Below, piece by piece: positions 51,401-60,400 of a stretch of 64,000 nt of DNA. The stretch spans positions 1-64,000 of the forward strand of contig JAIGNY010000327.1 in assembly GCA_020152595.1 (NCBI GenBank). The letters run 5' to 3'. The translations under genes were made by a program, and so were the position numbers. Source of the DNA: Chiridota heheva (Eukaryota > Echinodermata > Holothuroidea > Apodida > Chiridotidae). Each line of letters starts with the position of its first letter. Position 1 is the first letter of the stretch. The notes beneath the pieces were generated by a model, which was given only the letters and a program-made list of their open reading frames with translations, did no database searches and was not told where the DNA came from.

Positions 51401-54400
51401 ATTTTGTTTTGTTTTTAAATTGAAAATTGAAGGGGTGACCAACTTTTAATAAGTGAATAAGAGTTGCTACTCAGAACTTTGTTATAAACATTTAAATCAG
51501 AATCCTTACCATTTGTGCCTTGGTCTCTGTTGAAGTCATCTGTAAATGAGTAACTTTCCAAGCTTCGGAGATCATATAAATGTTCCCGCGCACTTGTGAC
51601 AACCCGCTCAGAACCATTAAGTATAAGATATGATAAAAGTAGTAATGACTGAGGAAGAGAAAATGACAACGTAGCTTGAAAACAAAAAACACCACAAAAA
51701 AACTGAACAGTGAAAACAGTAAATATTTATCTGACTAATGTAATTTATGCAAAGGATCTCTTCCTCCTGGCAAAAACAATTTGTGAATAATCAAAGAACA
51801 TTTTGGAAATGACTTACTAAGTTATGTAAAATATACAGTAATGAAACTTACAAAAGACCAACCTGCTGTAAATTAAATTGAAAATGCTTTCATTTTGATA
51901 GATTATTCCCATAAGCAAAAAAACTATTCCAAATTAAGTCTGTAATAACATCAATGCATAACCTACCCTAATAACCTTTTAATATTGACAAACCTCTCTT
52001 TAAAATGGAGAGGAAATCCACCAAAAATCATGAAAAATCATAAAACTTCAGTTCACCTCCTTTAACACTTGCTGTTAGTTCATGCTAGGCATTTAATTTT
52101 TAGCTAACAATTTGGAAATCCACTTTGCTTTTAATCTATATAATATAGAAACGATCGCTACCGAACATTTTACTTAGCCATACCTTGTAAACTCTTCTCC
52201 AGTTCTTTTTATTATCCTGTAACATCCTTTTCCATAGCATCCCCATGACTTCTGGAAAATGCTCATATGTGTAAGTCTCTCTAGCTATTTCAGCCATCAA
52301 GGATCCATGTGGACCCCACTGCTCATCATTGGTCGCTTCTCGTACTTTGGCCTCAACCTCTGTGTAATTCATCACCACATTGGTGCTAAAGAAACAAAAT
52401 TGACAAACAGAATGATATGAAAGAAATACACGGTAGAAGAGATGGGTAGCTCAGTCAGTTGAGCGTATGACTGAAATACTGGAGTTCCTAGGTTCGAGTA
52501 CAACATCGATTTAACCGTGATTTTTTCCAAAGATGTTTAGAACTATACGTTGACATCAAGCACAAAGTCTGTCTTCAGCAAGTCAGAAAATAGTTTTGAG
52601 GTGTGTCAAAAGTAGGCAACTATCAGTCAACAAAGTGTGCATGGGGTACGTCAATGAGTACGAATGTATGACGCACCCATGAACATTGACGCACATATCC
52701 TGGGGGTCAGAGGGTGTGTCATACAATTGATAGGTGCATAACCAAAACAGTGATATACTTCTACTGGAAATTCATCAAAATGATGCCACATTCTCGCGGT
52801 CAGATGCAAAGCAACTGTGTAAAGGCTCAGTATGCTTTTGCCAAGTTGAAGGGGAAACTTTATCATTACAGTCAATGGGATATTTCTTAGGAATACTTTT
52901 GTGTCACCTCAGCCAGTGAGCAAAAATCAATGGTACTCATATATGTTGGAAACTATTACCTAATACACAAGATATACCAAGAAAAATACATTCTGTCCAG
53001 TATTTCTTAAAAAAATGACAAAAAATATGTTTTTCTCCTATTGAGTGTGATAGCTGACTGTTTGTTTTCCCTTTGACTAAAGTTTGAGATCAGCAAAAAA
53101 GTATTGTTATGTCGCCGTGCACCACAACATTCCAGGATGTCCGACCTTGAGGATATCCCGAATTAAAAATCACACTGTCAAAGGATTAAAGATAAGAGCT
53201 AGAAATATGATTAGTCAATATTCGTTTTAATTTTGACAAAAAAATCACAAATTTGAGCATCAAGTGGTTGAAATTCAGGCCTACCAATGCTACTAAGGTT
53301 CGTGTTGTCACCATTTTCAAAACACGCAATGCAATCTTGCATTTCTGTGTTGATACGCCCTCTATTTCCTACGAACGAAATGTCCAATGGATCAGACCTA
53401 AAATACTAATAAAATATACAATCTTTCCCTTTGAGGGAAAGTAAGATATTATTTTGTTTATTTCTTATACAGTAGTTAGGCTCCTTTTTTCGCTACACTA
53501 GAGAACAAATTTGAGATTTCGGTAGCTTGTGTTGCGTGTCACTTGTGAGTTGCTCAGTGCAGTGATTAGGATTCTAGTCTTATAGTGCAGTGTAGCATGC
53601 AATTTACTCTAAAAACTATGTGATGCTATTAGAGCTGTGACCATTTAGCATGTACACGCTACACGCTCGCAAATCCTTGTAAACGTTTACTAAATACTTC
53701 GTTGCGAGTAATCGTTTTTCATAGTCAGTCTTGCCGTTGAAAATCAATATGATCATTCATGATTTAAATCACACAAACATTCGCTGACAAAATTCCAATC
53801 AATGACTTTTTACAAATTGTAAACCCGATTAGCATAATTCTTTTTAAATGTGAGAATCACAAATGTGCAGTAATCACCTATGAATGGGGATATTATGCAC
53901 TTTGATTTCGCCGAAATCTGAGTAGGCTAACTTGTAAAACGCACAGCTAATGTGCAGCAGTAAACAGTGAAACTAACAATAGGCCTAGGCCATAATTACT
54001 AAGGCTTTAAATCCCACTCAATTAAGGCTTGTTTTACAAGCTGTTGAATCGACCAAAAAACACAGTCAAAAAACTTAAATTGTGACAATCAGTACATTTA
54101 CATGTAAATATTACATGATGAGCCAAAATAAATTTTGCAAGAAAGAATTTTTTTTGCAAAATGTTCAAAAATAAAAAGGTTTTGACAAACTGAAATGTAG
54201 GTGCTTCGCAAAGATGGCGGCCATTTTTTCTCTCGAGAGGACTGATATTTCAGAACTTACGGGGTGGTGGCGTAGTTTTGAAATGTTTTACAGCGAGGTA
54301 GTATGCAAGATTTTCAGTGGAACATTGAAAGCCGTAGCGAGTACGGCAAAAAAAGTTATGCGATGTTGAGTTTAAATGACATTGAAAGAAGGTTATTACG

Positions 54401-57400
54401 CTACTAGACACGTGTAACAATACACGCTCGCTTTTCTTGGCGTGTACACGTTTACTAAAATTCCTAAACGTTCCAGCTCTAGATGCTCTCCCTGTGCGCT
54501 CAGTCAACGTTGTTAAAACAAAGTTAAAAACTACCTAAAACAGCTTCTATTTTCAAAATGGATTTCTATTGTCAAAATTGACTGGAATGAAAGCCTTCAC
54601 ATTACCATTTTACTACTTTTTTCCTACTTTATAAACTACGTACCAATATAGAAAACAAGAATTTAGTTAGCTATTCTGGTAGTTTTTTTAAGCACTAAAA
54701 AAGGAGTATATTGGTAATTTGAAGGCTTTATTCCAGTCCATTTTGATAATAGAAATCCATTTTAAAAATAAAAGCTGTTTTAATCAAAAAGACAACATTT
54801 TAAGCTTTAAAATGATGCATAATATGTTTTGTGGACTGAAATACTTTTCTTGATAGGTATGAACATGAATTTGATTTTTGTGCTGTTTTTTGGACTAAAG
54901 TTTTATTTTCTCATCATACATATCAGGAAGCATAATTTTTGATCTATTGATTAAGACATCCTTTGGATCTCTACCTTACACCTGTAGCTTTCGCAAGTCG
55001 AAAGCTTAGAGGTAAATTTTTTGTAATTATTAGTGGAATTGGTATATAATAATAACGTACTAATCCTAATGGTATTAGATTTTCAGAAATATGTAATTCT
55101 GTCCATAAAGAAAAAAGCTTTTCTTACCATTAGACCTTAGATTATACTTATTATGTACTTTAAATGTTATGTCATTACATTAGACCTGCAGTGTATCATA
55201 TGAATTAAAATGTTAGCCTCCTATAATATTGTACAGTAATGTCCTACCAAACGTTATTAGGTAAAATTAGATAACACGGGTACAACATTTATGAGTGACC
55301 CAAGCATTTTTTTTTATAGATTGAATTACTAGGACATGGTTTATTAACCAGTGCAGTTACATAGTTACCCAAAGGTATTAGGATTAATCATAATGATGAT
55401 TTGTGATATATTTTGATTATTCGTTTGTCTTAGCATTTTGTACATGTGTATCCATAACCATATGTTGGTGAAAACATTGCAACGATTTGGGCACAATTGA
55501 ACACGATGCATTTGTTTTCAAACTTGAAAAATGTTCTACACAAATACTCAACTACTATTGCATGCAAAGTGCATTACTAATTATCAACTATATCATCCTT
55601 TAATCATTATCATCATTCTTTTGCATTAAAACTAGTGCTGTCATGACATTGATTATCGCGATATCTCTTTTTCAACGATATGAAATATGTCTCTGGCAAC
55701 ATATCGCGATACCAAAAACAAGTAATACTTAACTAGGCTAGGCTTCTTCGTATGTTACAATTCTAAAGTTACGGTACTAAACCTAAAAGTCAAGTTTAGG
55801 CCATTAAAAATGTGCAATATAATCGTGAAACATAAAAATAACTAAATGAAAATCGTACTCCATCACCACACATTGAAACGTGCCAATGTAAGTTGGCAAA
55901 ACGAATGAAAAATTGGTCCAGAATGTGCCACTCAGGCTCTCAATTCGATGATTTATGGTTACGTTTTCTGAACTACCAAACACATGCGTGATGTGTGATT
56001 AACGTAATAGTCACACGATCATGTAGTCTGTTAGATCTGCAAATCATTTTTTTGCTTTCATCATATCATGGAGTAAATTGTAACTCCATGATCAGATAAT
56101 CATATAACGTTAGTGATACTAACAAAGTGTTGTGAGTTAGTTTTCTTGAAAAGTATTTCGATATACAATATATCGCAATATTTTTCTCCATGATAATTGA
56201 TACGTAATAGAGCCATGTTGTGACAGCACTAAGTAAAACGTAAATTTTTGCACATATTGTAATTTTCTATGTAAACCAAGTACGACATATATACTTGTCA
56301 TTGGGAATTAGAGTGCAATTTATTGGTTAATTTAATTAAAAGGTAACAAAATCAACTTTGTTTTACACTTTAATAGTATATGAAGTGGATTTCATAATGA
56401 ATGTATCATGACACACGTATTATGAACTTTAAAATGCTGATTTTTTGGAACACATACATGCCAGTTGCCATTCTTGACTTTCAATCAATATCTGGTTCTT
56501 TAAGGAAATTGCCAATTTCATAATTTTATTAATAAATCAATATTTTATGTTGAATTTTCATAACATAACAGAACAAGATGACAGGCTAAGAAGGGTGAAT
56601 CACCCAATAAAAGCCCAAACACCACCACTTTCACAAAAAAAAAAAAAAATCAAAGACGTCCAGAGTTAGTAAAGAACTTATCAATGTTGACTTTGAAATT
56701 GTGAACAAAATTGGAGCTAACTCCCACTCAGGCAAACCATTCCACTCATTAACAACTCTTTGCGAAGAGCTAAAATGCTGAATATCTACCCGTGAGAACT
56801 CTTTGGTCAACTTCAAACCGTTACCACGTGTCACATGAGGATTAGCTGAAACATGTAAGAAATTACAGGAAGTCAAAGCATCAATACCAGATAGGAATTT
56901 AAAAACCTGAATCATATAGCCACGTACTCTTCTCAATCAAGCGTGGTCAAACCAAGATTTCGCAACCTAGATTCATAAGATTCCTTACTTCGGGAATGAG
57001 TCTAGTGGTTCTTCGCTGAACCTGCTACTAGATGAACTTATCCTTCTCATTAAAAGGACTCCCAGCCTGAATAGCATATTCAAGGTGAGGCCTGACTAAC
57101 TGCTTATACAAATTAAGGACAACCTTTCTACCAGGAAAACAAAAATTTCTTTTAATCAAACCAAGCATCCTATTTGCCCATGCAGCTGCTAAAGCACACT
57201 GTTGAGAAGACTTCAGATTACTAGTAATGACAACACCTAGATCCCTTTTTTGATCAACACAACCAAGATTTGAAGCATTCATGCAGTAATCAAAAGCGAA
57301 ATTGCTCTGACCAAAATGAATAACTTTGCATTTATCAACATTGAATGACATCTGCCACGTTTGGGACCAAGAAACTTTAAATTTATCCAGATCAGTTTGC

Positions 57401-60400
57401 AACAGTAAAGAATCCCTAGCATCATCAACAATCCTGTACAGCTTAGTGTCATCAGCAAATTGACAAATCCTGGAGCCAAGGGAAACATCAATATCCTTAA
57501 TAAAGATAAAGAAAAAAAGCAGACCCAATACAGAACCCTGAGAAACACCACTTGTAACCTTCCCATGGAGATACTTCACCATTAACAACAACTCTTTGTG
57601 ACCTGTCGATCAACCAAAAATGTATCCAACTGGCACACTTTCCCTCCACACCAAGTGCTCTTGTTTTCAACATAAGCCTGCCTAACGGAAGCTTATCAAA
57701 TGCTTTTTGGAAGTCTAAATAGATAACATCCACATTATGACCAGAATCAACTAGTTTAGTAACATCATCAAGAAATTCCAATAAATTAGAAACACAAGAC
57801 TTCTTCAGTAAAAACCCATGCTGGGACAAATTCAACAAACCATTGACCAGTAAATGATCTTAATACAACATCCTTAACAATGGACTCCATGACCTTGCAC
57901 ACAACACTAGTAAGAATCACTGGCCTATAGTTACAGGGCAAACTGTGGTCACCCTTTTTGCAATTCCATAATCACAAGGAACAACACCAACATCAAAGCA
58001 CTTTGAAAAGATAATACTCAGAGGTACAGAAAGAACATCAGAACACTCTCGTAAAGCAGCAGGATGTATACCATCCAGACAGGGTACTTTATTTGAATTC
58101 AAATCCTACAACTTCTTAGACATAACATCAACTGAAAAATCAACACCCTTAATGGATACTGGGGAGTAAACACTAAGATACTCCACAATATCATCAGCAA
58201 GGGACTCCTTAATAAAAGCAGATACAAAGTAGTCATTTAAAACCTCAGCCATATCCTTACCACTATTGATAGTAACACCATCATTATCCTGAAGGGGACC
58301 AACAACCTCCTTGGTTTTTGCTTTGACCGAACATAAGAATGTTTGCCTAGAATGGGGTACAGTTGTCAACCTCATAAAATTTAAAGCTGATGGGGTACTA
58401 AATTATGAACTTAAGTTATAGATAATTAAAAATGAATGTTTCCATTTAATTAGGCTTATAGGTCAAAATGTGACATGTAATTAATGTGTATTTTTCCAAT
58501 ATTTGAACTAACGTTAGGCCTAACGCTAGTGTAAAAATTTAAATGTATAATTCATGTTGGTAAAGTTTTATTTTTGTGGGAGAATTTTGCTCATTCTGCT
58601 AGATAGGCAAGTTTGCCCATGTTCTGAAATACCAAATGAAAAATGAAGGCCTTTTAAAAATGCTTGTTATTTCATCATGGCAACAAATTGTGCATATCAA
58701 TAAAATTCGAAGGATCATAACCTTGGATTCCTTCAACCAATTTCACTCATTTTTTTTAATTCTGAGCTTCTTTTGAAGAGCTCTTTCCAACCATGTAACT
58801 TTAAAATTCATATCAAAAATTTCATTTCTTTCCCAGTGCTTACCTTACTACTAGAGTCTACTTAGTAGTAGTAACTTTTAGTGAGATAACATTTCCCTCT
58901 GTATGCCCTACATGCTACGCACTACATGCAATACAGAGTGAAACTCCGTCCTATCTGTTGTAACGTGGAAATCGCCTCAGTCCTAAAATCGCTACTACAC
59001 CATCTATCTACGCCACCTGTTACTGTAGCTACTGTACTTACGGCACATAAAAATATATAGTTCACTTCTCTTGTTATTGCTGGTAATCTTGTAATTAATT
59101 CAAACATGCATGTAATCCTGAAATGATTGGGAAGGTGAGGAGGCAGGGGGTGGGGGGGGGGGGGTATTGAATTGAATTGACACGATATTTAGTAGTGTAG
59201 TTGCGCTGGACTTGTCGGTGTGGGATGCAGAGGCGAAGCCCTGGTAGGGGTCCAGGGGGCGAAGCTATTGCAAGATTGACATTTTAAGGGCAAAAAAAGT
59301 ATGTCACAATGCATACTAAGAAGGTGTATTATACAAGTCAAAATTCATGTCAAAGAGAGCTATAATACACCATATACAACATACAAAATCAAAGCTCAAA
59401 GCACTGGACTTGTCGGAGTGGGGTCCAGGGGCCCGCTTAAGGGAACCTGATGGGGTCCACGAGCAAAGCCCAGTAGGGGTCAGGCAAAATTTCGCGCAAA
59501 ATTGACATTTCAAGGGCAAAAACGTATGTCACAACGCATAGTAAGAAGGGAGACCATTGACTGAATTCTGTTATGCATTTCCTCACTCGTTTACAAATTC
59601 AGTGGCGTTTGAAGTGAGGACGATACATTGGCCATTTCTGTTACTGTTATTTTTTATTGGAGGGCAAGTGTTTATTGCCCTCAATATTGAAGTTCTGCAT
59701 GGTGAATTGATTTAAAAAAACTTTAATTTCTTTCCTATTTAGTTTTTCTAAAGTGTACATGAATATGTCAGCACAAAGACAAATTTGGAACATTCTGGAT
59801 GTAGCATAAGCACTGGTTAACAATGTAATTTGATCTCGCCGGATCGACTTTCATTTCTAATATCTCGATGTACACAGGCCTGGCTTTCTCCAAAGAAATT
59901 CTATTCTGATTTTCTAACTTTCGTGATTGCAAATTTAACATTAAAAGAAAAGGGCCATCAGCAATTTTTAGGCCGATTAAAATTGAATCTATTTTAGTGG
60001 CCGTAGGGAGGGAAAATTGCACTTTCAGCTGTACCCAGGGAAGGTGGGAAGAATTAAGGCCAATGAGGATAGAAAATTTAGTACGGGCACTTTCTTTATT
60101 CAATTTTTTTAATGAGGATCTGAAACAGGAGCCCTAATACCATTACAATGTTATAAATACCTGCAATTCACAAGTTGTAATTCTGTTCTGGATTAATTCT
60201 GTCCTCTGCTCAATCGTGCAGGCAGGGGCATAACTAGACTTTGAGTACAGGGGTCTTAGACAAATTCATCCAACAAAAAATAAATTGGGACAATTTAGAA
60301 TAGTTTTTCTGTCTACATCTACCTAGGCCTATATAAGTATACAACTACAATTTAAATTAAAAAAACAAAACAATTAACAGATCAAAGCCTTTCTTTTAAG

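Noticed and set aside
52437-52520. tRNA gene
   Set aside because: A and B boxes are present, but the acceptor stem does not close and the sequence continues into a SINE body.
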